Shown: positions 1 to 7,600 of the stretch, in pieces
How positions within the stretch are numbered: position 1 is the stretch's first letter
How the letters are laid out: every line of letters begins with the position of its first letter
Assembly (NCBI GenBank): GCA_016789625.1
Contig: JAEUQS010000763.1
Location: 1 to 9,084 of the forward strand
DNA from: Acidobacteriota bacterium
GTDB lineage: Bacteria; Acidobacteriota; Thermoanaerobaculia; UBA5066
DNA: 9,084 nucleotides
Direction of reading: 5' to 3'
Notes under the pieces: generated by a model
Databases searched by the model: none
Told to the model about the DNA's origin: nothing
The model's input: only the letters and a program-made list of their open reading frames with translations
Translations under genes and position numbers: made by a program

Positions 1-1
1 C

Positions 2-82
2 GTTCTGGGCGCTGCGCTGGTGCTCCTCGCGGGCGTCCTGGCTCTCCGCATCTCGGCCGCCCCCGTGGGTGCCGAGACCTGA
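2..82 (+). CDS. C-terminal end of an unidentified membrane-anchored protein (5' end outside window)
   Basis: Only the last 26 codons and a TGA stop (80-82) are inside the window. The reading frame opens with a run of hydrophobic residues (VLGAALVLLAGVLAL, residues 1-15 of the fragment), then Arg and a short polar tail ending in G-A-E-T. This looks like a single C-terminal transmembrane helix with a short tail on the far side. The family cannot be recognised from so little. It lies 53 bp upstream of the next gene on the same strand, so it could be the previous gene of the same transcript. The other two + frames give arginine- and proline-rich sequence typical of a wrong frame in GC-rich DNA, which supports this frame. 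Confidence 0.5.
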   Translation, partial: VLGAALVLLAGVLALRISAAPVGAET

Positions 83-121
83 GTTGCACGGGCGAGCCGA
101 AGTCGGCGATCCTGCGCGCTC

Positions 122-127
122 AGGAGG
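122..127 (+). promoter_or_regulatory. Strong Shine-Dalgarno site for the secreted protein gene at 136
   Basis: A perfect AGGAGG lies 8 nt before the ATG at 136. It is the clearest ribosome binding site on the + strand of the window and fixes the start of the following gene. The other + strand genes start at overlaps or with weaker sites, which fits this being the first gene of a translationally coupled set. Confidence 0.8.
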
Positions 128-135
128 ACAAGACC

Positions 136-933
136 ATGAGACTTCGAACGGGCTCCGTGCTCGCGGCCGCGCTCTTCGCCTCGGCGCCGGAGCTCCTCGC
201 CGGTGAGATCAGCAAGGTGCGGTACAAGCCCACGCGCTTCGAGGTCTCGGCGTCGACGCCCCTGCCCGTCCTCGCGAACCAGCCCGACCAGGACATCACG
301 GTGATCGGCCAGGGCGTCAACGGCCTCACCTCGCTCGAGTGCCCGCCCAACACCTCCTGCGGCATCGTGTTCCGCAACCCCGTCGCGCCGGAGATCGAGT
401 TCCCTCTGAACGCGACGAACAGCGCGATCGGACAGACGCTGACCGTCAAGATCAAGTACGCCCTGGGCGATTCCAACACCTTCAAGATCAAGGTCTTCGC
501 GAAACCCTCGGTCTCGAGCGTGGCCTTCGTGAACGCCACGGGCCAGACCATCACGGAAGCTGCCGCCGGCCAGCCGGTGACCGTGTCGGTCAAGGGTCTC
601 GGCCTCGCCCAGCTCAAGAGGAACCCGGGCGCGCCGAGCCTGTTCGCGGGCGTCGCCGTTTCGGCGGAGTCCATCCTCTCGGCGACCGATACGGAGCTGA
701 AGGTCCGCGCGACTCCCGGCGCCACGGGGAATCTGACCTTCCTCCTGGGCGCGCTCGTGCACCCGATCGGTGCCGCGCCCATCCCGGGGAGCCAGGTGTT
801 CCCGAGCGCTGCGCCCCCCGCGCCGCTCGTCGTCAAGGCCGCGTCTGGAGGGAGCCTCCAGCTCGCCAACCCCGACGTGCGATCCCAGCAGATTCCCGGT
901 CTCGCCCCGAAGGTGACGCCTCGCGCTCAGTGA
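136..933 (+). CDS. Secreted beta-sandwich (IPT/TIG-like) protein of unknown function
   Basis: A 265-residue protein with a probable Sec signal peptide: a basic start (M-R-L-R), a hydrophobic core at residues 7-17 and a likely cleavage after Ala22 (L-L-A|G-E). The mature part reads as two beta-rich domains. The first, at about 24-122, includes a Cys69/Cys75 pair that may form a disulphide. The second, at about 124-234, has the pattern P-S-V-S-S-V-x-F ... G-Q-P-V-T-V-S-V-K-G-x-G-L seen in IPT/TIG-like immunoglobulin folds. A proline- and alanine-rich tail follows. There is no membrane helix after the signal peptide, no lipobox and no catalytic motif. Start choice rests on the AGGAGG at 122-127. 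Its stop codon overlaps the GTG start of gmhB in a GTGA tetranucleotide, so the two are probably translationally coupled, which is odd for an exported protein and a cytoplasmic sugar phosphatase. The fold assignment is tentative; the export prediction is fairly secure. Confidence 0.8.
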   Translation: MRLRTGSVLAAALFASAPELLAGEISKVRYKPTRFEVSASTPLPVLANQPDQDITVIGQGVNGLTSLECPPNTSCGIVFRNPVAPEIEFPLNATNSAIGQTLTVKIKYALGDSNTFKIKVFAKPSVSSVAFVNATGQTITEAAAGQPVTVSVKGLGLAQLKRNPGAPSLFAGVAVSAESILSATDTELKVRATPGATGNLTFLLGALVHPIGAAPIPGSQVFPSAAPPAPLVVKAASGGSLQLANPDVRSQQIPGLAPKVTPRAQ

Positions 934-1499
934 AGCGCCGGAACCAGGCGCTGGACGCACTGTTCCTCGACCGGGACGGCACGCTCATCGTCGAGCGGGG
1001 CTTCCTGGCCGATCCCCTCGGCGTACGGCTCTCGCCGGGGGCCGCGCCTCGCCTGGCCGCGCTCGAAGGTGTGAAGCTCTTCGTGGTGACGAACCAGTCG
1101 GGCCTGGCGCGGGGGCTCCTCACCTGGCCCCAGGTCGAGGCCGTGAACGCCGAGGTCGGCCGGCGACTATCCCGATATCGGGTTCAAGTCGAGGAGTTCC
1201 TCGTGTGTCCCCACCATCCCGACGGCGCGGTGCCGGAGCTCGCGAGAAGGTGCCGGTGCCGCAAGCCCGGGACGCTGCTGCACGAGCGGGCGCTCCGGGC
1301 GCACGGCCTGGACCCGCGCCGCTGCGCGGCCATCGGCGACAAGGTCGAGGACGTGGCGGCCGGCCTTTCCCTGGGGATGCGGGCCGTGCACGTTCTGTCG
1401 GGGCACGGCCGCGAGCACCGCGCGCGCGTCGTGGCCGGGCACCCGGAGGCGCTCCTCGCGCCCACTCTCGCCGTGGCACTCGACCTGCTCACGACCTGA
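930..1499 (+). CDS. gmhB: D-glycero-D-manno-heptose-1,7-bisphosphate 7-phosphatase (HAD family)
   Basis: This 189-residue cytoplasmic enzyme removes the 7-phosphate of heptose 1,7-bisphosphate, the third step of ADP-heptose synthesis. HAD motifs are in order: D14-R-D16-G-T (nucleophile and acid/base aspartates), V-T54-N-Q-S-G, K112 in the R-K-P loop, and G-D137-K-V-E-D141. The zinc loop typical of GmhB is intact: C93-P-H95-H-P and C108-R-C110, with nearly the same numbering as I recall for the E. coli enzyme (191 aa). The frame stays open upstream, but there it runs in a shadow of the secreted protein gene. The GTG at 930 is chosen because it starts just ahead of the D-R-D-G-T motif and forms a 4-bp overlap with the previous stop. 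A weak GAAGGTGA at 909-916 may serve as ribosome site, with slightly long spacing. Histidinol-phosphate phosphatase is the main alternative within this family, but hldE and gmhA downstream argue for GmhB. Confidence 0.93.
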   Translation: MKRRNQALDALFLDRDGTLIVERGFLADPLGVRLSPGAAPRLAALEGVKLFVVTNQSGLARGLLTWPQVEAVNAEVGRRLSRYRVQVEEFLVCPHHPDGAVPELARRCRCRKPGTLLHERALRAHGLDPRRCAAIGDKVEDVAAGLSLGMRAVHVLSGHGREHRARVVAGHPEALLAPTLAVALDLLTT

Positions 1500-1534
1500 G
1501 CGCTGGATCGGCGGTGCGATACTCCGCGCCTCTC

Positions 1535-2479
1535 ATGGCCCGCCGACGCGCCACCACCTACCCCATCGCGACCCGCAGCTTCAAGGTCAGGGTCGAGGAC
1601 TTCGGCGCCCCGCCCGCCGAGACCGACTCCTTCACGAGGTTCTGGAACGGCCTGCCGCACATTCTCGCGGCCGATTCGCTCAGGAACGTCGTGACGGCCA
1701 TCCAGAGCGCCCGCGACAAGGGCAAGCCCGTGGTCTTCGCGTTCGGGGCGCACGTGCTGAAGACCGGGCTCGCTCCGCTCCTCGTCGACCTCCTGCGGCG
1801 CGACTACCTCACCGCGTTCGCCACCAATGGGGCGAGCGGCATCCACGACTTCGAGGTCGCGTTCCACGGGAAGACCAGCGAGGACGTGGGAGCCGTGCTC
1901 GAGGACGGCTCGTTCGGCATGAGCCGGGAGACGGGTGTCAACGTGTTCCGCGCGCTGCGCGAGGGGCGGGAGCGGGACGAGGGCTACGGCCGCGCGCTGG
2001 GCTCCTTCATCGCCGGGAGCCGCTATCCCTACAAGGAGCTCTCCCTCTTCGCTGCCGCGGCCGCGGCCCGCGTGCCCCTCACGGTGCACGTGGCCGTCGG
2101 GACCGACACGCTCGCGCAGCATCCCGGCATGGATGGCGCGCTCGTGGGCGAGATGTCGTATCGCGACTTCCAGACGATCCAGGGCGTCATCGCCCAGCTC
2201 GGCGACGGCGGCGTGTGGATCAACGCCGGCTCGAGCGTCATCCTCCCGGAGGTCTTTCTGAAGGCCCTTTCGCTTTCGCGCAACCTGGGGCACGACGTGA
2301 AGAGGTTCACGACCGTCGACCTCGACATGATTCGCCACTACCGCCCGGCCGAGAACGTGCTCAAGCGGCCGACGCTCGCGGGCGGCCGGAGCTACGCGCT
2401 CACGGGGCACCACGAGATCCTGCTGCCGCTCCTCGCTCAGGCGCTCGTGCTGGGGCTCGGAAAGGGCGGCGCCGCATGA
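1535..2479 (+). CDS. Deoxyhypusine-synthase-like conserved protein of unknown function
   Basis: A 314-residue protein without signal peptide or membrane helix. Several segments fall in the order expected for the NAD-binding Rossmann-like fold of deoxyhypusine synthase (DHS): F-G-A-H-V-L-K-T-G (70-78), T-N-G-A-S-G-I-H-D-F-E (97-107), L-T-V-H-V-A-V-G-T-D (182-191), G-V-W-I-N-A-G-S-S-V-I-L-P-E (226-239), and A-E-N-V-L-K277-R-P followed by H-H-E-I-L-L-P-L-L-A (272-301). By eye, Lys277 lies near the place of the DHS catalytic lysine. The DHS active-site histidine region (K-H-H-I) is replaced by V-I-L-P-E, so classical DHS chemistry is doubtful, and bacteria have no eIF5A substrate. The ATG at 1535 has no clear Shine-Dalgarno; an in-frame GTG at 1514 is the alternative. 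The gene lies 35 bp after gmhB, and its stop overlaps the hldE start (ATGA, 2476-2479). The location suggests a role with heptose or envelope metabolism, but the substrate is unknown. The remote homology is from memory, not a search. Confidence 0.6.
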   Translation: MARRRATTYPIATRSFKVRVEDFGAPPAETDSFTRFWNGLPHILAADSLRNVVTAIQSARDKGKPVVFAFGAHVLKTGLAPLLVDLLRRDYLTAFATNGASGIHDFEVAFHGKTSEDVGAVLEDGSFGMSRETGVNVFRALREGRERDEGYGRALGSFIAGSRYPYKELSLFAAAAAARVPLTVHVAVGTDTLAQHPGMDGALVGEMSYRDFQTIQGVIAQLGDGGVWINAGSSVILPEVFLKALSLSRNLGHDVKRFTTVDLDMIRHYRPAENVLKRPTLAGGRSYALTGHHEILLPLLAQALVLGLGKGGAA

Positions 2480-3936
2480 CTCCCCGCGAGATCGCGTTTC
2501 TCGCGGCGGCCGCGCCCAACGTGACGATCGCCGTCGTGGGCGATCTGATGCTCGACGAGACCTGGTACGGCGACGTGGCGCGGGTCGCGCCCGAAGCTCC
2601 CGTGCCGCTCCTGTCGCTCCAGTCCATGAGTCGCCGGGCCGGCGGGGCCGGAAACGTCGTGGAGAACCTCGCGGCGCTCGGAGCGCGCACGATCGCTCTC
2701 GGCGCGGTGGGGCCCGAGGAGGAAGGCGCGTGGCTGGCCAGGCGTCTCACGACGCTGCCGCTCGCGACCGGCACGATCGTGGTCGATCCGCTCCGCACGA
2801 CGCCGGTGAAGCGCCGCATGGTTTCCGAGGGACGCCAGATGCTGCGCGTCGACCAGGAGATCGCGGCGGGCCTTTCCCCCGAGGCCGAAGAGAAGCTGCT
2901 CGGGGCGGCCCTCGAAGCCCTCGCGCTCGCGGACGTGCTCCTCGTTTCCGATTACGCCAAGGGCACCCTCACCGAGAAGCTCCTCTCGACGCTCCTCTCG
3001 GCCGCGCGCTCCCGGGGCATTCCCGCGTTCGTGGATCCGAAGGGCAAGGACTACCGCAAGTACCGCGGCGCCGCGTGCCTCACGCCGAACCGCAAGGAGC
3101 TCGAGGCCGTCACCGGAGTCGCCACGCGCGACCGCGTGGAGCTGGCCGGGCTGGGCCGCACGCTGCGCAAGGAGCTCGCCGTCGACGCGATGCTCGTGAA
3201 GCTCTCCGAGGACGGCATGCTCCTTCTCGCGGCCGGAGAGCCGTCGGTGCACATCGTGGCAAGGGCGCGCGAGGTGTACGACGTCACGGGCGCCGGCGAC
3301 ACCGTGCTCGCCACCCTGGGCCTCGCCGTCGGCGCGGGGCTCGACCTCGCGAGCGCGGCCGAGGTCGCGAACCGCGCCGCGGGCTGCGCCGTCGCGAAGG
3401 TGGGCACCGCGCCCGTGCGGTTCTCGGATCTGCTCGAAGGCCTCACCGCCGCGCCCGACGAGAAGCTGCTCGACGACCGGCACCTCGCCGCGGTGGTGCA
3501 TGCGCTCTCCCGCGCCCACAAGCGCGTGGTCTTCACGAACGGCTGCTTCGATCTGCTGCATCCCGGCCACGTGATGCTGCTCGCCGAGGCGCGCCGCAGA
3601 GGCGACGTCCTGATCGTGGGCATCAACAGCGACGCCTCGGTGAAGCGGCTCAAGGGAGAGAGCCGGCCCATCCTCTCGCAGCGCGACCGCGCGCAGGTGC
3701 TGGGCGGCCTGGATGCCGTGGATTTCGTGGTGGTGTTCGACGAGGACACGCCCGAGAAGCTCATCGGCATCGTGAGGCCGGACGTCCTCGTGAAGGGCGG
3801 CGACTACACGGAAGACACCGTCGTGGGAGCGGCTTTCGTGCGCTCCTACGGGGGCGAGGTGGCCCTCGTGCCGCTCGTCGAGGGACGCTCGACGACGTCG
3901 ATGGTGGGCCGGATCCGAGGAGATGGAAATGCGTGA
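2476..3936 (+). CDS. hldE: Bifunctional D-glycero-beta-D-manno-heptose-7-phosphate kinase / heptose-1-phosphate adenylyltransferase
   Basis: A 486-residue cytoplasmic fusion enzyme that carries out two steps of ADP-heptose synthesis: ATP-dependent phosphorylation at C1 and, after GmhB, transfer of AMP to heptose-1-phosphate. Residues about 1-325 are a ribokinase/PfkB-type kinase, with G-D-L-M-L-D near 22-27, G-G-A-G-N (56-60), S-D-Y-A-K-G (158-163), D-P-K-G (187-190) and the catalytic signature D269-V-T-G-A-G-D275-T. Residues about 345-486 are a nucleotidyltransferase, with T-N-G-C-F-D-L-L-H362-P-G-H365 (the HxGH motif), G-I-N-S-D (382-386), V-K-G-G-D-Y (439-444) and the R-S-T-T-S-M (471-476) near the end. 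Length and domain order match E. coli HldE (477 aa), with both active sites intact. The ATG overlaps the previous stop as ATGA; a GGAAAGGG at 2459-2466 may act as ribosome site. The end overlaps gmhA. Both domains being fused points to the beta-anomer (LPS type) pathway. Confidence 0.96.
   Translation: MTPREIAFLAAAAPNVTIAVVGDLMLDETWYGDVARVAPEAPVPLLSLQSMSRRAGGAGNVVENLAALGARTIALGAVGPEEEGAWLARRLTTLPLATGTIVVDPLRTTPVKRRMVSEGRQMLRVDQEIAAGLSPEAEEKLLGAALEALALADVLLVSDYAKGTLTEKLLSTLLSAARSRGIPAFVDPKGKDYRKYRGAACLTPNRKELEAVTGVATRDRVELAGLGRTLRKELAVDAMLVKLSEDGMLLLAAGEPSVHIVARAREVYDVTGAGDTVLATLGLAVGAGLDLASAAEVANRAAGCAVAKVGTAPVRFSDLLEGLTAAPDEKLLDDRHLAAVVHALSRAHKRVVFTNGCFDLLHPGHVMLLAEARRRGDVLIVGINSDASVKRLKGESRPILSQRDRAQVLGGLDAVDFVVVFDEDTPEKLIGIVRPDVLVKGGDYTEDTVVGAAFVRSYGGEVALVPLVEGRSTTSMVGRIRGDGNA
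3917..3922 (+). promoter_or_regulatory. Shine-Dalgarno that decides the gmhA start
   Basis: GAGGAG lies inside the end of hldE. It sits 6 nt before the ATG at 3929 but directly abuts the ATG at 3923, so 3929 is the better start, giving a 191-residue GmhA. Confidence 0.65.
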
Positions 3937-4504
3937 TCACTTCGAGGCGCTCGCGGCGCTCGCCGCGAAGGCCGACGAATCCATGGGGCCCGCGGTGAAG
4001 AAGGCCTGTCAGATGGTCGCCGACGCGGTGCTGTCGGGGCACAACGTGCTGACGTTCGGCAACGGGGGGAGCGCCGCGCAGGCGCTGCATCTCGCGGCCG
4101 AGCTCGTCGTGCGCTACAAGGACGACCGGCCGGCGCTGGGCGGCCTCTGCCTCAATTCCGACGTTTCGATTCTCACCGCCTGCACGAACGACTACGACTT
4201 CTCGGTGGTGTTCTCACGTCAGATCGAGGCGCTCGGAAAGCCCGGCGACGTGGCGTTCGCTCTGTCCACCTCGGGTCGCAGCCCCAACGTGCTCAAGGGC
4301 CTGGCGACCGCGCGCGCCCGGGGTCTCCGCACGGTGCTCCTGACCGGGTCCAGGGGCGCGGCCGAGGCGGCCCGCTGGGACGTGGGTCTCGTCGTCCCTT
4401 CGGAGGAAACCGCCCATGTCCAGGAGCTCAGCCTCGCCATCATCCACATCCTCTGCCGGTTCGTGGACGCCGAGCGCGGCCGCACCCAGACCCACCCGAT
4501 GTAG
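3929..4504 (+). CDS. gmhA: Phosphoheptose isomerase (sedoheptulose-7-phosphate isomerase)
   Basis: A 191-residue SIS-domain isomerase converting sedoheptulose-7-phosphate to D-glycero-D-manno-heptose-7-phosphate, the first committed step of ADP-heptose synthesis. Visible motifs are F-G-N-G-G-S (43-48, phosphate loop), A-L-H54-L-A-A-E58 (two metal ligands), T-N-D-Y-D-F-S (86-92), S-T-S-G-R-S-P-N (113-120, second phosphate loop), and H-V-Q165-E-L-S-L-A-I-I-H173 (the remaining metal ligand Gln/His pair). Length equals the family norm (E. coli 192 aa). An ATG at 3923 is in frame, but the GAGGAG at 3917-3922 favours 3929. The gene overlaps the hldE stop by 8 bp and is the last gene of the + strand set. 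A hairpin element begins two bases after its TAG. DiaA-type SIS proteins are the main alternative, but the zinc-type ligands and the operon make GmhA very likely. Confidence 0.95.
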   Translation: MRDHFEALAALAAKADESMGPAVKKACQMVADAVLSGHNVLTFGNGGSAAQALHLAAELVVRYKDDRPALGGLCLNSDVSILTACTNDYDFSVVFSRQIEALGKPGDVAFALSTSGRSPNVLKGLATARARGLRTVLLTGSRGAAEAARWDVGLVVPSEETAHVQELSLAIIHILCRFVDAERGRTQTHPM

Positions 4505-4505
4505 C

Positions 4506-4602
4506 GGGGGCACCGGCCCTGGTGCCCCCAGGACACTTCAGTCAGCGATTGGCTCGGAGGGGGTTTGGGGGCACCGGCCCTGGTGCCCCCCGGACACTTC
4601 AG
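4506..4602. repeat. Pair of near-identical 36-bp hairpin elements (REP-like) between convergent genes
   Basis: Copy 1 is at 4506-4541 and copy 2 at 4567-4602. They differ at one base (A4530 versus C4591). Each is a perfect 9-bp stem, GGGGGCACC and GGTGCCCCC around a 6-nt GGCCCT loop, followed by one variable base and GGACACTTCAG. The 25 bp between copies include TCAGCGATTGG. The elements lie between the gmhA stop (4504) and the stop of the minus-strand giant gene (4609). They may act as a bidirectional transcription end or as 3'-end protection, but neither strand shows a T-run after the stem, so a standard intrinsic terminator is not supported. The paired, same-orientation copies of a palindrome with a conserved tail look more like a REP-type dispersed repeat. 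No transposase is nearby. Confidence 0.75.
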
Positions 4603-4608
4603 CTCCCC

Positions 4609-7600
4609 CTAGAACCCGATCGTCCCTCCTGAATCGGAGGCCACGCCGCCGCCCGGTGAGAGCAGCGAATTGCGGGTGTCGCCCGTCTGGTTGTCGATCG
4701 TCGTCACGACCGCGGCCGTCTGGCCTTCTCCGCCTTCGCCCGTGACCACGCACAGCACGTTCGTGCGGTCCTTGCGGCGCTCTTCCGTGTCGAGGCCCAG
4801 ACCCGCGAAGACCGTGGAGAGCTGGATCTTCTCGTAGGCCGCAAGAGCGACGGTCACCTCGCCGATCGCGTCCGTCCGGTTGGCGGCCTCGTAGAGCCGC
4901 ACCACCACCGTGGAGGGTTTGCCGGCGACCTCCGCCAGGATGAGGTTCGAGCGGGTGCCGCGCGAGCGGTCGATCGACTGCTCGAGGCCGTCCACGAAGA
5001 GCGGGCGTCCGTCTGCCGCCGAGGTGAGGGACTCCGAGGGCACGGCGACGACGGGGAACGAATCGCCCAGCGTGCCGTCCGCGAGGATCGAGAACACGCG
5101 GCACTGCACGCTCCCGTTCAGCGTGGCCGTGATCGAGACCGGCCCCTGCGCGAGGGTGCCGGCCGGAAGGCCGAAGAGCCCGGTCACGACGTCGGCGTAC
5201 TCGATGGTCTTGCGGCCCGGGACTTCGACGCGCTTCACGTGCTCCTGGCCCGAGACCAGGTCCTTGAACTTCACGTCGAACGAGGCCGTCGAGGCGGTAC
5301 CGCTCGAGAACGTGAGCGAGGTCTGGAACGTGTAGGGAAGGCCCATTCCCGGGAACGTCGCGTAGCCGCTCACGATGGAGGGCACCACGAGCGCGAGGGT
5401 GTCGGCAGAGACGGCCAGAGCCTCGCGAGCCCCCGAGGTCGTGGGGGCCTGACGCACGCGGCTGAGCCATGCGGTGGCGTCGTCGTTGGCGTTGTCGATC
5501 ACGGTGACGAGCCCGGCGACGGTGCCGCCGCCCGACACGACGTCGAGGTCGATGCGCCCCCCTTCGAGGAGGATGTCTCCGGCGATCCGGGACACGATGC
5601 CCGAGAGCTGGGTCTGCGAGTAGGCGAGGACGTCGACCTCGAGCTGGCCGCGCGAGACGCCCGTCGAGTCGGTGAGCGTGGCGCGGACCCGCGCGCCGTC
5701 GAGGCCCGTCGTTTCGGCCAGGATCAGGTTCGACCGGAAGCCCGGGGTGGCCAGGACGCCTTCGATGACGTGGCCCCGGCCGAGCCGGGCGCCCTCGCCG
5801 CGCCGCAGGACCGGCACGGCGAAGCCGTACCTGCCGCGAGTTCGCGACGCGGCTTCCACGGCGGCCGACACGGTCAGCTGGCCGGCCCGCCCCACGGGAG
5901 CGCGGACCTCGAGGTGGCCCGAGACGGGAGGCGGAATGAGGAAGAGCGTGCCGAGGGGATCGCGGAGCCGCACCGAGTCCCGCGGGGGAACCTCCACCCG
6001 GATGCGCTTCACGAGCGCGGGTGCCCAGCCGCTCGCGCCCTGCGGGGTGAAGATCAGCTCGGCCGTGAGGGCCTCGTTGCCGGCGTTCGTGAGCTGCAGG
6101 CTGGACACGAACGTGTTGCCGAGCAGGGACGTCGCATTGACGACCGAGGGAACGATGTACGAGGGGACGCCTACGGGCAGCGGCGAGCGCAGCGCGAGCA
6201 CCGGAGGCGCGTCGTTGTCCACCACGAGGAGGCGGCTCGTGAGGCCTCCCGTGGTGCGGAGCGTGAGGAACGTCTCGCGCGGGAACGCCGCGCCCTCGGG
6301 AGACCGGTTGCGGCGCGTGAGGAGGTTGACGGTTCGCCTTCCGCCCGCCGGGATCGGCGTGGCGTTCCAGCCGGGCTCGAAGTCGAGCCACAGCTCGGGA
6401 CCGACCTCGAACGCCACGGAGAGCGGCGCCGGGCCGGGGTTCTCGATCTCGACCGCGAGGGGCGCCCGCGTGAGGTCGTCGCCACGGAAGCCGGGGAAGA
6501 CGGCCGTCTCGACGGGGAAGCCGTTGACGAGGAAACGGGGCGGAGCTTCCACGGGAGGCGCCGCCGCCCCGGTCACGAGGCTCACGGTGGCGCCTGGGGT
6601 CACCGGAAGGCGCGGCCGCCCGGCGCGGGCCACGACGGCGAAGGCTCCGTCCAGAGCCCCGGCCGTTGCGCCGTTGCCCGTGAACCGCACACCGAACGTG
6701 CGCGGGGCGTGGGGCTGGAGCGTCACGTCGGTCACGAGCGCGCCGGCGGTGTCGCGGATCTCGAAGAACGGGATCGTGCGGGAGCCGCTCACGATCGTGA
6801 CGTCGGCGGGAGAGTCCCCGATGTTCTCGAGCGTGAACGAGGTGCCCGTGCTCGAGAGCGACTGCCCGGCACCGACGGCGACGCCCCGGGGAGGCGCCGT
6901 GACGATCACGTTCGCGGTGCCCGAGGCAACCGTCGTCTCGACGACGTTCGAGGGCCCGCTCACCGCGGTGAGGTCGCAGCCCGGTACCACCCGGAGCCGG
7001 TGGAAGTAGGTGCCGATGTCCGCAGCGACGAACGAGGCCGACTGACCGCGCACGACCTGCTTGTCACGGATCGGCGAGAACGAAGCCGAGGTCGAGCGCT
7101 CGACGACGTAGAGGATCCCGTCGTCGTTTCCGCCCACGTCCTCCCAGTGGAGGACGTAGGTGGCCGAGAGGCTGGCGCTCGCGGGTCCGCGAAGCGCTGG
7201 CGGGGAGGGAGGAGTACACGTGCCGCCCGAGACGAACCTCCGGATGCTCGTGTCGCGTCCGTCCGTTCCTTCGCACGCGGTTGGCGCGACGATGCGCCAG
7301 TAGTAGGTCGCGCCCGCCTGGAGGCCGGTCACCTCGAACGAGGTTCCCAGAATGCCGCGCCGGTGGAGCGGTGGCGGAGACGTGCGGCCCAGATAGACGT
7401 CGTAGGCCGAGGCGTTTTCGGAGGCCTCCCACATGAGCGTGACGGAGGTCGCGACGGCCGCGCCGTCGGCCGGGGCCGTGAGCGTGAAGGGACCCGGGGG
7501 GAGGCAGGTGCCGCGGACGAGGAAGTCCTCGACCTCGGAGGCGGTGACGACCCGGGGATCGCACGCGGCTTTGGCCACGACCGCCCAGTAATACTCGGTG

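Noticed and set aside
26..29. Possible lipoprotein signal (Q-A-G-C, residues 26-29) in the giant protein
   Set aside because: The lipobox wants a Leu or similar at -3, but Gln is there. The Cys matches the conserved first Cys of the BACON domains, and A-L-A|Q gives a good signal peptidase I site. Numbers here are residue positions in the protein encoded at 8808-4609.
1171..1182. Perfect 12-bp palindrome CCCGATATCGGG inside gmhB
   Set aside because: A 12-bp perfect palindrome is expected about twice by chance in a window of this size, and it lies in coding sequence without partner copies.
2730..3998. + strand open frame of 422 codons overlapping hldE
   Set aside because: An arginine-rich out-of-frame shadow; the hldE frame carries all catalytic motifs over the same DNA.
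4538..6391. Minus-strand open frame of 617 codons in another frame of the giant gene
   Set aside because: Composition is dominated by Arg, Gly, Pro and His, typical of a shifted frame, and it lies wholly in a region where the other minus frame encodes coherent beta-sandwich sequence.
5672..7009. Second + strand open frame of 445 codons over the giant gene
   Set aside because: Low-complexity Arg/Ser/Thr/Pro composition and full overlap with the real gene; no ribosome site or family features.
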